From NCBI GenBank assembly GCA_020740775.1, contig JAHEWK010000013.1:992001-1056000 (forward strand): 64,000 bases of DNA, read 5' to 3'. The stretch comes from Ilyonectria destructans. Lineage: Eukaryota > Ascomycota > Sordariomycetes > Hypocreales > Nectriaceae. The stretch's first letter is position 1. Each line of letters opens with the position of its first letter. Shown here piece after piece: positions 38,701-49,091 of the stretch. The translations under genes and the position numbers were made by a program. Below the pieces are notes generated by a model. That model saw only the letters and a list, made by a program, of their open reading frames with translations. It did not search any database and was not told where the DNA came from.

Positions 38701-40464
38701 CCACGCATCGATTGGATCAGTGGTTGCACTGTCCCAAGGGAGGGCGAAGGTACCTAAGATACAGCACATTGATGTCCCGCACAGGTATCAAGCTGGCTGA
38801 CGTACTTGGCCTGAGCGAAAAGCCACCATGTATTGGCTTCAAGAGCCTCGCCGCTACGGCTGTACTACGTCCTTGTCAGTGACCGTGGCAACTGAGGACG
38901 CACGAATTCAGAGGAAAGTCAATATTGCAAACAAAATTTGAAATTGAAATAGAATTGCCACGCGTCAATTATCGGCTGGTTCCCGATGAATGGTGACGTG
39001 GAGCTGGAAGGGACGTGGCCTAGGCGGGCTGCCGTGGGAGTCTGTGCAGTCCGAAGCTCTTTGTACCTAGGAGAGCTCTTTCAGGCTGGAAGATTCTTTG
39101 ATTCCAAGGGCATTGATGCCAGGAGTCTGTGCTGCCAGGGGTCTTTGATGCCAGAGGTTTCTTTGATGCCAGAGGCTTTTTTTTATGCCAGAATGTACGA
39201 AAGAGTCCTGGCCCAAAGTTTGAGTTGCCAGTGAAAGAATGGCCCAAGCCACGGCCGCACGCAACGACAGATCGAGGGGCAAGCCACAGGATAAGAAACG
39301 GACAAGCTGACTCTTCTGACCGGCACGGATACCCCCATCCCGTCCACGGAACTTTGGTCCCACCCAAACCCTTGTCCGCCTGTTGTTTAGTAGCACTATT
39401 TTCGTGAAAATGTCGGAGCCCGACGGGAGTTGCTGGTCTAGACTCAGCCTCCGCTTGCTTGAATAGCCCACTTCTAGGCCTCATCCCGGACATCTCCTTA
39501 TTTCGGATGGCCCCTTGTAGGAGAAATAGTGCAATGACTGTCTTTACGGGCTCATTCTGCAAAGAAAGAATCTAATATAGCGCAGAAAGAGTGGTTCGAG
39601 GCATGAAGGAGATGCTATTGAAAGTGTGGGTAGGGAGGAGATGGCCTTGAGTTCAAGAGTCAAGACCATCACTGCATTTGACCACGTGGGTCACACGATG
39701 ATTCATCGTCTTTTGGCACGCATGCAAGCGTACTGCCGGTTAGCGGAATGAGTATCAGCTACAGGTTGGCAATATATCAGTAGCCGAAGACATGTCCGGG
39801 CCCTTAGTACCTAGAGGATCAATCACACTACACAGAGCTGGTGGCAGCTGAGTGTTCCCAATGGGGCGGCACTAGCAACACACGACCACGCCTCTAACTC
39901 ATCGGTGTTACGCCAACACATTCGAGATCAGCCAGCGCACACCGACGAATCTCCCATCGTAACATCTCGGTTCCAACCCGTACAGGGGCCTGTTACATAA
40001 TATGCATCTCTACACATAGGCTATTATCAGCGCCTCCTGTTGGAGTGCGCATTCCACGTTTAACTGGATCAGTTAGAGTATGACAGAGTGCGACAACGTC
40101 TTTCCCGACGGGCTCGTGTCAACATCACGGCCGTGGGCGGACCTGTCCCACGCTGTGGATGTGTCTACGGTTATGCCAGTCTCGGGAAAACGCCATCTAA
40201 CGAAAGGTCGTGATGATGCGGCCATGGTGAAAACACTGCAACACGAGGCGGGGAGGGCAATTTGAGGAGACACGGACAGATGATATTGCAAGAATGGCCG
40301 CCACGACAGATAGACCATGGACTCCAAGAGTGTCGAAAGGATTCTACTTCAAGTCGGATCAAATTCAAGAAACCGTTGAGTACCACCCAATGCCGCCGTA
40401 TGCGCCCGCCGTCGTAACTAACATGCCTCGCACCAGCCGAATGATTTGGTCCCGGCCGACCGTG
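35773..40464. other. Gene-poor 4.7-kb region
   Basis: No gene could be supported on either strand. The longest frame (36242-36844, +, 200 codons) has no domain, signal peptide or intron-joined extension. Base composition is mixed and short repeats occur at 39107-39193. Two minus-strand peptides about 850 bases apart (near 36935-36975 and 37745-37795) share an RF-x-GLG-x-S-like core in different contexts, suggesting a diverged duplication. Such stretches often hold relics of mobile elements, but no terminal repeat, transposase or reverse transcriptase was found. Confidence 0.5.
39107..39193 (+). repeat. Short degenerate tandem repeat (TTTGATGCCAGAGG units)
   Basis: About four imperfect copies of a 17-18 base unit with core TGATGCCAG. 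The best-preserved two lie at about 39142-39176. The stretch is inside the gene-poor region and has no coding support. Confidence 0.6.
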
Positions 40465-42367
40465 TTAGCTTTCGGCGTCATCCAAACGCGCCCGCTTCGC
40501 TCGATGCCCTTCCTCTGCATCCCCATCCGCATCCCCATCCGCATCCGTATCCCGCCCCGTACCGGCCTCTGTACCCCCTTGCGTATCTTCCTTCGTACTC
40601 CCCCCGACTGGACGGAATCGCAGTCCACTCCGGGTTTCCCCTGGCGCTCCCTTATCTTCAGACTTCCAGAGACTCAAATCATCTGGCTTCCCCTTGATAG
40701 TAGGAAGATCTGATTCTGGCATGCCAGTGCTTGAAGGCACGTACTCGGAGAATTGTCGTTTAGTCGAAGGCAATGAACTCCCGGCGCCCGGTCCAGGGCC
40801 CGAGGACGTCATCTGAGGTCTTTCTCTAGAGGGCGCCGGGACCAACGTAGACTGATTGCCTTCTTCTTGAGGTGATGCCCTCGGCGTGGAGGAGCCTTCC
40901 TCCGACATGTCCGAGACATCGAGGGTCGAAGGCTCGTCCTTCTCCCCAGAATACTGGCGCTGTAGCTCGTCCTGGCACTTTTTCGCCGAGAGTCGACGAT
41001 CCGGCGACATCTGCACCATATGATCCAAGACGAATTGGGTCAGTGGGTTCTGAACCTTGGCTTTGGCTGCCTCCTTGATGATGGTCTCGCACCAGTTACG
41101 AGAGAGTTCTCCCCTATTCCTTGGAAGGCACCCCATGAGATGCAGCATCATGACACCGAGTGTCCAGATGTCCACGGCGGTGGTGTAGCGATCGCTCTCA
41201 AACATCTCAGGCGCACGGTACTGCGGGCACCCAATCGCCGTTTCGAAAGTTTCCCCAGCTTTCGAGACACCGAAATCGGCGAACTTCACCCAAATCCTGC
41301 CATCCGATCGTTCCTGGACGAGGACGTTGTCTTGTTTGATGTCCCGGTGGACTATCGGCTCCGGCATCGTATGGAGATAGTCAAGGGCACCGAGTAGCTG
41401 GCTGAGCACTTGTACAATTTCCGATGGCTGTAAGGGCGGGCCCCTGCAGCCCAGCTGCCCTCCTGGCACGAATTCCAAGACCAGCATCGGGTTTTCCTGA
41501 TCACGAAGGTCGGATCGAATAAGTTTCACAATGTTTTCCTGGAAAATAATCAGTAACAAGAACGGTGCTGGGAAGTGGTGTACAAACATGGTCGATCCCC
41601 TCCATGATCTTAGCCTCCTTGACCCACGCTGGGTAGTTCACCCTCTTCCCTCTCTTGGGTTTTTTTAAAGCGAGCTCCTGTCCGGTGCTCACGTCGAATG
41701 AGTGAACGACACTCCCGTAAGATCCTGAGGCTAGAGGCCTTATGAGCTGAATTGGCTCGGATGTTGGCGAGTCTGCGCAGCTGTGGAGTCGGGTGACCTT
41801 GTCGCGTCTCAAGCGCAAGGCCTCGAAGACACCTTCAAGTTCTTCGTCGACCCGAGTCGGGAATATTGTCTCAGCCGTGTAGCGTAGAACTTCGATCGTG
41901 AATTTCCACCTGACGCCGAGTTCGACGCTGATGGGCTTCCAGTGATCGAGGGCAGTATGTCCACCAACGATCCATTTGAAGTACTTTCGTAGGTGCCGTC
42001 CCTGCTCGTTGTAAACAACATAAGTTCCATTTCTGGAACCCCAGTCATAAATCATCGCCTGGCGACTTTTGTTTAAGTCCAAACAAAAATGTCGCCCACT
42101 GACATCTTCATCACACTCGAGGACCACATGACAACCTTGGTCAGATCCAAATGTAATTCCGCGACTGGATGATGAAATGTCCGAAAAACGGATACGTAAG
42201 TACGGGAGTTTGTTGTCAGTCATCAAGTCTTGATACAGTGCACTGTCTCTGATCGCCTGTTCCGAAAGTTTCCCATGGGGATAAACAAAAGCGAACGTGT
42301 CAATGTCTTGCTGCGCGTTGGGAGACATTTCGCGGATGGTCGAAAGGTCGAATGCTAGAAAGTCCAA
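40465..42367 (-). CDS. FHA-domain serine/threonine protein kinase
   Basis: Two exons on the minus strand (42367-41588, 41538-40465; 49-base intron) join in phase to 617 residues. An N-terminal FHA domain (about residues 60-165) has GITFGSDQGCHVVL, the phosphothreonine-binding VSGRHF and GSRNGTYV. The kinase domain (about 210-460) has the Gly-rich loop ASGSYGSVV, Lys in LALKKPK, HENIVKL across the intron, HRDIKQDN, DFGVSKAG, a PEMFE in place of APE region (YRAPEMFE) and DIWTLGVMML. The C-terminal 150 residues are disordered, with Ser/Pro/Glu, an acidic DTDADGDADGD repeat and a basic HRAKRARL stretch that may be a nuclear signal. FHA plus kinase recalls Rad53/Chk2/Dun1, but sequence and location suggest a lineage-specific paralogue. 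It shares a 428-base divergent promoter with the repeat-bearing gene at 42796. Confidence 0.88.
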
Positions 42368-42795
42368 TTGATTGAAAGCGAAAGATGGAAAAGAGTGAAG
42401 ATATAGTCAGAGGTCTGGTCGGCCTGCGGCGAGGAACACTAGGACAGAGAGAAACAAGCAATCAGGTTCAAAGGCGACGGGGGAACATGCCTACGGTTGG
42501 GACAAAGGCAACCAGGTGCTTGCGTTTGACAAAATACTGTTGGCTTGGCTTGCCATGCTGCTGAACGCACAGATAATCCACAGGAGGTACATCAGCAGGA
42601 CACTGGGTCCAAAGAATGCAATGTACTGATTGCCAATGCCTCCGCCACGTCCTCCAAGTAGATTAGTGGCCAAGCTCTGGTGGCTCTGGTGTAACAAAGA
42701 AGTCGCAAATATAAGTACAAACCAAACACGTCTTTCTTTCAGCACGGCATCAATCCCGACAACCAGCACCGGAATACCACCTCTGCAGCGTCAAG
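42368..42795. promoter_or_regulatory. Divergent promoter, FHA kinase and repeat-bearing protein
   Basis: A 428-base head-to-head region containing both 5' leaders. A short minus-strand frame at 42491-42769 has a hydrophobic stretch but no domain. Co-regulation of the two flanking genes is likely if the whole promoter is shared. Confidence 0.5.
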
Positions 42796-45163
42796 ATGGC
42801 TTCTCCAAAGCTACCAGATGTGGAACCATCTGCGGACGTGGACGACGGTCAAGATTCGCTCCAGGAACCACCATCTGGGACCATGCTCTCACGCGACGTC
42901 ATCTCCATGGGCGACGAGGCACTCGCCAAATTTTTGCAAGACCACCGCGCGGCTGATGGCAGTTACCAGCCACCCATCAGCGATTGGCACACGCTGTCTA
43001 AGAGTGACCTAAACCTCCTCAGAGAGAAACTGATGTAAGCTATCTTCACTCGCATTTCCGGTATATACGGTTCATGATTACTAAGAATGGTCCAGGAAGG
43101 CATATGGTGTCTTGAAAACGTCCCGCCCACTTGATCTCGACCGACTCGATGAGAGACTAGCCCAGATATCGCCCAACAGAAGCATTGCCACACGCAGCCA
43201 TCGGTCAGCGAGCTCAGACGCAGAAACAGTTGAGGCATGTGATCATATAGCTACAAGGCCTCAATTCGAGTTGGTTCACTACGATTATCTCGTCACAGAC
43301 GGCGGTCGCCCTCTGTATCCGATCGAACTCGCCGAGCATGTTGCGCAGAACTTGGACGAATATCGTGAGATACTGGAACCTTGGAACAGAGGCAATTGGA
43401 TGCCGGGGTGTTATCACCGTGTCATTAATGTGCAGTGTGATCACTGGCAGCGGTTCCGCGGTTGGCAAAAAGACGAGCGAGGGCTTGAAGAGAGCTACCC
43501 TGATTACGTCAAGGAGCGCGACTTTATGCGAAAGCTGAATTTCAATGAGCGCACCTATGCCAAGTGGATCGCTAAACTGACAGCCGACCCATCACATCTC
43601 AAACCAAAGTGGGAGAAGTCAAAGATCTCCCTATCGAGGTTTACACCACTTGGGGAACATACCGACCCCGATCGCTTCCTCGCACACACGAAAACGGTAG
43701 AGCAGCTCTTGAAACGGTTTGGCTTCACCCGACCATTCCAGTTACATAGCGACCCAAAGAAGCAAGACAAATTGGCTACGTGGATCGAATACCTGGGCTT
43801 TGCATGCATGAAGGCCGGCGGGTCCGCAGATGAGATCAAGCGACTGGAGGCCGAGACCGAGGAGATCTGGCAGGGACTAGTACAGGCAAAGGTACTCCAG
43901 CCACCTTATGACACCAAGGAAACCTTCCACAGTGCAGCAGCCTTCGCAAAGTACGAGAAGGAACGTGAACAAGGATACGCAGCGGTGGAATCTGCCGAGA
44001 CGGCGCTGCAGGCCGCGCAGAGCAAGGGCCAGTCGGGACGACGACTTCAGGCTGCCGAGACAAGATTGCAGACTGCAAAGGACGAATGTGCTAGAATCCA
44101 AGATCGAAATGATACCACATGGAGGCTTGGTTACCTCAGGGGTAATCTCAGAGTGAAGAGGGAGGAGATTGTCTACACGGATGGGATCTTGCAATGGATT
44201 ATGAAGCAAGTTCCTTTGGTTGAGGCGGAGATGGCGCAGACCGAGATGGCGCAGACCGAGATGGCGCAGACCGAGATGGTGCAGACCGAGATGGCGCAGA
44301 CCGAGATGGCGCAGACCGAGATGGCGCAGACCGAGATGGTGCAGACCGAGATGGCGCAGACCGAGATGGCGCAGACCGAGATGGTGCAGACCGAGATGGC
44401 GCAGACCGGAGCAACAAACACTCAAGCGACCACGTCCAAGAAGCGACTCACACCTGACGCAGCCGAAGGAGACGAGGAGGGCGAGGGGGCTGATGGAGGT
44501 CGCAAAAGGCGGACACTTGATCATGTTGGATCAAGCCCGACGTCAAGCAACGTGGCAAGCGCACTGGAAGCAGCCGAGCCTCCGCAAGACGATGATCGCG
44601 ACAATGATGATGCTCTGCAGCAGACAGCCTCTGGAGTCGAGCCCGAGTCTCAACGATCCGCGACCGCACTCAATCCGGCACATCGAGAAGCCGAGCCTCC
44701 GCAAGACGATGATCACGACGATGCCCGCGACGATGCCCACAACGATGACCACGACGATGCCCCCAAGCTTCGACGCAGCCCGCGCATTGTGGAACGAGAA
44801 GCCGCCAAGGCGGCCGCGATTGAAAGGGCCCTGGCAGCCGAGCTTGAGGAGGCAGATGAAGAGGAGGAGGCCGATGAGCCTAAGGCCGATGAGCCTAAGG
44901 CGAAGAGCAAGCCCAAGGCGAAGAGCAAGCCCAAGGCGAAGAGCAAGCCCAAGGCGAGCAAGCCCAAGGTGAACACGCCCAAGGTGAACAAACCCAAGGT
45001 GAACAAGCCCAAGGCGAGTAAGCCCAAGGCGAGTAAGCCCAAGGCGAGCAAGCCCAAAGCAAGCAAGCCCAAGGCAAGCAAGCCCAAGGTGAGCAAGCCA
45101 AAGGTGAGCAAGCCAAAGGTGCAGCCGGCCGTCCCAAAGAGGGATCTTCGACCACGGAAGTGA
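42796..45163 (+). CDS. Large coiled-coil protein with EMAQT repeats and Lys/Pro tail, function unknown
   Basis: Two exons (42796-43034, 43096-45163) join in phase to 768 residues. The first 480 residues have a fold-like, non-repetitive sequence. It includes a WQRFRGWQKDERG block, a KRFGFTRPFQL motif, a DKLATWIEYLGF block and an Ala/Glu/Gln-rich probable coiled coil ending at WIMKQVPLVEAE. These blocks are typical of an expanded, uncharacterised family in Sordariomycetes accessory regions (recalled, not searched). Then come twelve EMAQT/EMVQT units, an acidic Asp/His-rich region, an LRRSPRI motif, and a Lys/Pro/Ala/Ser tail of KPKAS-like repeats resembling a histone H1 tail. The tail and basic motifs suggest nuclear or chromatin contact; that is inference. 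It diverges from an FHA kinase, and the Thr of each repeat could in principle be a phosphoacceptor. Confidence 0.85.
44228..44407 (+). repeat. 12 x 15-base in-frame tandem repeat (EMAQT)
   Basis: Twelve perfect-length units of GAGATGGCGCAGACC. Units 4, 8 and 11 carry GTG for GCG, so the peptide pattern is AAAV-AAAV-AAV-A. All units keep frame. The pattern implies growth by duplication of multi-unit blocks and copy-number instability. No stop codon occurs in any frame of the repeat, which creates spurious long frames on both strands. Confidence 0.95.
44873..45122 (+). repeat. Lys/Pro-rich coding repeat (KPKAS/KPKVN/KPKVS units)
   Basis: About sixteen 15-base units encode the C-terminal tail of the repeat-bearing protein. 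They run from DEPKA and AKSKPK units through KPKVN, KPKAS and KPKVS units. Units differ mainly at the last two codons. The composition resembles histone H1 C-terminal tails. Confidence 0.9.
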
Positions 45164-45230
45164 GTGAGTGTGACATGGGCGTGGTGGAATTTGCTGCAAA
45201 GGCCAAGCAATGACTGGGTCGCGAGATTTG

Positions 45231-45400
45231 CAAGGGCGGTGCTGTTCAACACAGCACGCGGGTGATGAAGTTTCAAGGGCGTGCTGTTCAACGTAGCACA
45301 CGGGTGATGAAGTTGCAAGGACGGTGTTGTTCAACGTAGCACATGGGCGATGAAGTTGCAAGGACGGTGCGGTTCAACACAGCACACTGGTGATGGCTCC
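45231..45400 (+). repeat. 4 x ~43-base minisatellite with embedded hairpin
   Basis: Four units begin at 45231, 45274, 45316 and 45359 (the last partly diverged), each containing GTGCTGTTCAAC...AGCAC and GGTGATGAAGTT. In unit 1 GTGCTGT and ACAGCAC form a perfect 7-base stem with a 5-base loop (TCAAC). Units 2-4 keep a shorter or GU-containing version. The array starts 68 bases after the stop codon of the repeat-bearing gene, so it probably lies in its 3' UTR. Confidence 0.85.
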
Positions 45401-45535
45401 TCTAGCTGATGGGTTCAATGGCTTGCGAGTCCAAATGGGTCTGGCGTTTACTGTTTTATTCGTATGCTTTTAGTTTATCTTCATTGTAGTCTCGCTTTCG
45501 TATTCATTTCCCCGTCGTCTGTTCTAGTGTTCTAG

Positions 45536-46053
45536 TCAGTCCCGATCGTCCCCATCAGTCGCCGAGTCATTCTCTTCCGAAGGGAGCGCATCCGGAAACC
45601 ACCCGTACTCGGCAAAGTCCACCGAGAGCTCTCCCATGGCGCTCGTGGCGACTTCAACGCCCTCGGCCCGCAGCGCAGCAGCCTGGTTCCGACTGCCTTC
45701 GGGTTGAGACCTGGAATGTCAGTGTCAACCAGCGGCACGGGGAGACGGAAACACAGGCAAACCTGGGCGAGATGATGCCTTTGGCGTTGATGACGCGCTG
45801 CCAGGGCACGTTGTCGTGGTTGAAGCGCTGCGAGGCGTCTGCGGGCAAATGCTTGAGACAGACGCCGACTTGGCGCGGGCGCTGGGCTGGGTTTGTCTTG
45901 TCAGGCGTAGTTTTTGCACTGGGTCGGCTCTTACATACGAGTTCCCACGAGGGCGGCAATGTGGCCGTATGTCGTGACTCGGCCGTGGGGGATTTCTTGC
46001 ACGGCCGAGTAGACGGCGTGGAAGAAGGCCGCGGCTTCATCAGATCGGGGCAT
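45536..46053 (-). CDS. atl1: Alkyltransferase-like protein (Atl1), MGMT homologue
   Basis: Three exons on the minus strand (46053-45939, 45886-45763, 45710-45536) join in phase to 137 residues. Homologue of the DNA-binding domain of O6-methylguanine methyltransferase. Helix region IPHGRVTTYGHIAALVG, then RPRQVG and the diagnostic NVPWQRVINAKGIISPR. The alkyl-acceptor Cys of the PCHR motif is replaced by Trp (PWQR), as in Schizosaccharomyces pombe Atl1. Such proteins bind O6-alkylguanine, flip the base and hand the lesion to nucleotide excision repair without transferring the alkyl group. The C-terminal 35 residues are acidic. Nuclear role expected. Confidence 0.9.
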
Positions 46054-46278
46054 GTTGGAGTTGTGAATGGGAGATGGTTGTTGCGGGGTACAATGACTGC
46101 TCAGGAGGTCACTAATTGGAAATATTCACATACCCTAGATCTCATCTATTTATGCTGACTGTGACGTGACAACCATCGTTTTATCTCTCATCATCATCAT
46201 CTCTATTCTTAATTTTACTTTACACGACCGTCATTCGTTGCTCTAATATACATCCATCCCAACCGACACACTCAGCGC

Positions 46279-47480
46279 CTACTCGATATGCTTGCCATTG
46301 ACCAGCACGTATCGGTACCTGGGCTTACCCGCCTCAAGGTCCACAATGGCCTGGTTGGCCTCCTCCATCGGCCGCGTCTCGACCCACGGCTTGATCTGCT
46401 TGTCGACGGCCAGCTGGAGCATCTCGGCGATCTCGCCGGGCGATCCGATGAGGCTGCTGCCGATGCTGATGTTGCTCCTTATCAGAGTAAAGACGTTGAT
46501 TGGGGGCAGGTTGCCGCCGTCGGGGAGACTGTGGCTGTTAGCGATGCATAATAAGGAACGAGAGTCGATTGACTTACCCGACTTGAGTGAAGTGGCCGCC
46601 GACGTCGAGAAGGCCCAGATAGTCGGTGAGAGGCATGTTGGCGCTGGAGGCGGTGCAGATGATAATGTCAAGCGACCGCGCATTCTCCTTGGCCCAGTTC
46701 TCATCGTCGGCTGTGGCAATATACTGGTCCGCACCGAGCGCCAGCACCTCGTCCCTCTTGGACGCCCGGCGAGAAATGCCCACGACCTTGTCCGCCCCGA
46801 GAGCCTTGGCGAAGAGCACGCCGAAGTGGCCCAGGCCGCCGACGCCGATGATGCCGACCCGCTTGCCGGGCCCGCAGCCGTTCTGGCGGAGCGGGGAGTA
46901 CATGGTGACACCGCCGCACAGCAGCGGCGCGGCATCCTCCGACGCCAGGCCCTCGGGGATCTTGATGACGAAGCGCGAGTTGGTGCGGTTGTAGTCGGCG
47001 TAGCCGCCGTACGAGATGCCCTCGTCGTTGGGGTACTTGGAGGCGTACGTGCCGACGTGCTGGCGCGCGCAGTAGTTCTCCCGCCCGCGCGTGCAGTCCG
47101 GGCAGTCGGGCTGCAGACAGCTACGGGCCTGGGCGCCGACTCCCACGCGGTCGCCGACGCTGATGTTCTTGACGTTGCTTCCGACGCGGACGGCCTTGCC
47201 AACGATTTCATGGCCCACGCAGCATGCTGTAGAGGTCAGTTGGAGTCCAATAGTCGGAGAATATACACTCGAAAACATTTGAACACTTACGGTAGATGGT
47301 CTCCTTCCACCCCGAGCTCAGCGTGTGGGCGTCTGAGCCGCACACGCCGCAGTGGGTGATTTGGATATCGACATCGTCCTCCTGCCACTTCTTGGGCTCG
47401 AAGCTGCCCCATTCCATCTTGCCCTTGACGGCTTCAGGCGAGAGGCCCAGCCAGCCCTGGAACGTATAGTCGGTTGCCAT
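46279..47480 (-). CDS. Zinc-dependent alcohol dehydrogenase (ADH6/cinnamyl-alcohol type)
   Basis: Three exons on the minus strand (47480-47291, 47226-46578, 46528-46279) join in phase to 362 residues. Medium-chain dehydrogenase/reductase. Catalytic zinc ligands lie in HCGVCGSD and CCVGHEIVG (split by intron 1). The structural-zinc loop is the Cys cluster CLQPDCPDCTRGRENYC. The Rossmann motif GIIGVGGLGHFGV is followed by SRRASKRDE, where the basic residues favour NADPH. The closest group is NADP-dependent ADH6/ADH7 or cinnamyl alcohol dehydrogenase-like enzymes, reducing a broad range of aldehydes in the cytosol. Its start faces the DUF3425 gene at 48216 across a 735-base divergent promoter. 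Confidence 0.92.
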
Positions 47481-48215
47481 TGCAAAATGATTTTTCTTTA
47501 GCGGGAATGTGAGAGAGGTGAGCGGGTCTGAGAGAACTCGTTGATGGGATATTTCAACACGACTGACGAGACTTGCGCAGAGACTTTATATCTTCTCGTT
47601 CGATGAGCGAATTCGACATACCCAATCCGTATCCACCCACAATTTCTCAGCGCCGATTCTAGTTTCTGGCGGTCTGCGATAGTCCGATTCGGAGTTATCG
47701 CCAGATGTGGGTGCATGACGCTCCGGTGGGAACACGGCCGGCGAAAAAAGGCTTGGATGGCCTGGCCGTCTCTCGCCTCGATATAGCACGGGAGCGCCGG
47801 CAATGGCGCGGGTGCTCCACTGATTGAGCTCGCATTGCGGGCCCATTAGACGGCGGATCTCATGATGGTTTTGGGACCAGGCTTCGCCGGCTGGTTGCGC
47901 CGGGCAGAACCACGCTCGCCAGGTTGCCAGGGTCGTCTTCTCGGGTCAAAGATGCCACGGCCGAAACCCACATAAGCAGCTTGCATTAGTGCGGCTGTTC
48001 CTGTCCCGCCACATGGTGGCCATGACTCCATGACGCACGACGTCGGTCCACTTGTTCCACGACGCTAGGGGCGATGGTTTTTGACGTGGAGTCGTGGACC
48101 GCCGGGAAACCCTGGTCCCGCCTCCCGCCTGCTTGATAAGCCGTTGCACACCATATATCGCACGTCACCGGCTTTCCGCCCTCGTCTACTTCCAGATCTC
48201 GCACCTGTCGACATC
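47481..48215. promoter_or_regulatory. Divergent promoter, alcohol dehydrogenase and DUF3425 gene
   Basis: A 735-base head-to-head region, GC-rich on the right half. No gene is seen. It could serve both flanking genes. Confidence 0.45.
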
Positions 48216-49091
48216 ATGGCTGGACCAGTCGAGCTCCATTCCGCTGCATCGCGCCCCCACGTGGGCCTCGGCAGGCCCCAGCTCGTCGAGATGCGGGCCC
48301 CGGACGACGACTGGAGGGGCATCACCAAGGCCGCCGACCGACGACGCCGCCAGAATCGCCTTAACCAGAGGGCGTACCGTCAGTCGCCCTAGCGGAGGAG
48401 AGCCGTAGACTAAACCGTGGAGCCTGGCTGACGTCTCATAGGGAGGAGGCATGCTCAACCCGCCGATCCGTCCGTCAATCGTGCCCCCTGGGAGTCCGAT
48501 GGATACCTGTTTACGACATGTCCGCGCCGGCGAGCCCTCACGTATGCCTTTATGGAGCTTGTGTACCTTCAATACAGCCTCAAAACCCCAAAGCCCGTGT
48601 CGCTGCCGGGACTCATCCGCCTCAATGCCCTCAATGCCCTGTCGCGCAACGCCCTCTCACTGGGCATTCCCATCGACGGCCTTTGTCGAGATGAACTCAT
48701 CTCCCCATTCAACAAGCCCCACGGCACCTCCAAGTGGACGTCATGCCCGGAAAGCCTTCGCCCGACGTCGCTGCAACTGGCCATCGAGCACCACCCCTGG
48801 TCCGACCTGCTGCCATTTCCGCATTTCCGGGACAACATCATCAAGGCCGTCGCCAACGGGACCCTGGACGAGGACGTGCTGTGCTACGACCTGCTCGACG
48901 TGACGGGCAAAACCCATGACGAAGCGGTCCTGATCGTCTGGGGCGACCCGTGGGATGCCCGCGGCTGGGAGGCCAACGTTGGGTTTTTCAGGAAGTGGGG
49001 ATGGCTTCTCCAGGGGTGCGCGGAGCTGGTCGAGTCGACGAATGGCTGGCGCCAAAAGCGAGGGGAAACCCAGCTCAACATTCGATTGTAG
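48216..49091 (+). CDS. DUF3425 protein with partial bZIP basic region
   Basis: Two exons (48216-48378, 48442-49091) join in phase to 270 residues. Intron 1 falls inside the basic region. The joined text is AADRRRRQNRLNQRAYRRR, matching the fungal AP-1-like N-x7-R contact pattern. No heptad leucine zipper follows: the next residues are His/Pro/Ala-rich. The rest matches the DUF3425 pattern, with LTYAFMELVYLQ, LSLGIPIDGLCRDELISPF, LRPTSLQLAIEHHPWSDLLPFP, FRDNIIKA and WGDPWDARGWEANVGFFRKWGWLLQGC. These proteins are presumed nuclear regulators in Pezizomycotina; targets are unknown. Sharing a promoter with an aldehyde/alcohol dehydrogenase is suggestive but weak evidence. Confidence 0.85.

Noticed and set aside
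43877..45361. Several long minus-strand and alternate plus frames with repetitive peptides
   Set aside because: The 15-base repeats contain no stop in any frame, so long frames are automatic. Only the frame with a proper non-repetitive domain is accepted.
45231..45400. Possible CRISPR-like array
   Set aside because: Units are contiguous with no unique spacers, and the genome is eukaryotic. It is a minisatellite.
46292..47359. Plus-strand open frame of 355 codons
   Set aside because: Antisense shadow of the alcohol dehydrogenase, crossing its introns without a break. No domain or proper start.
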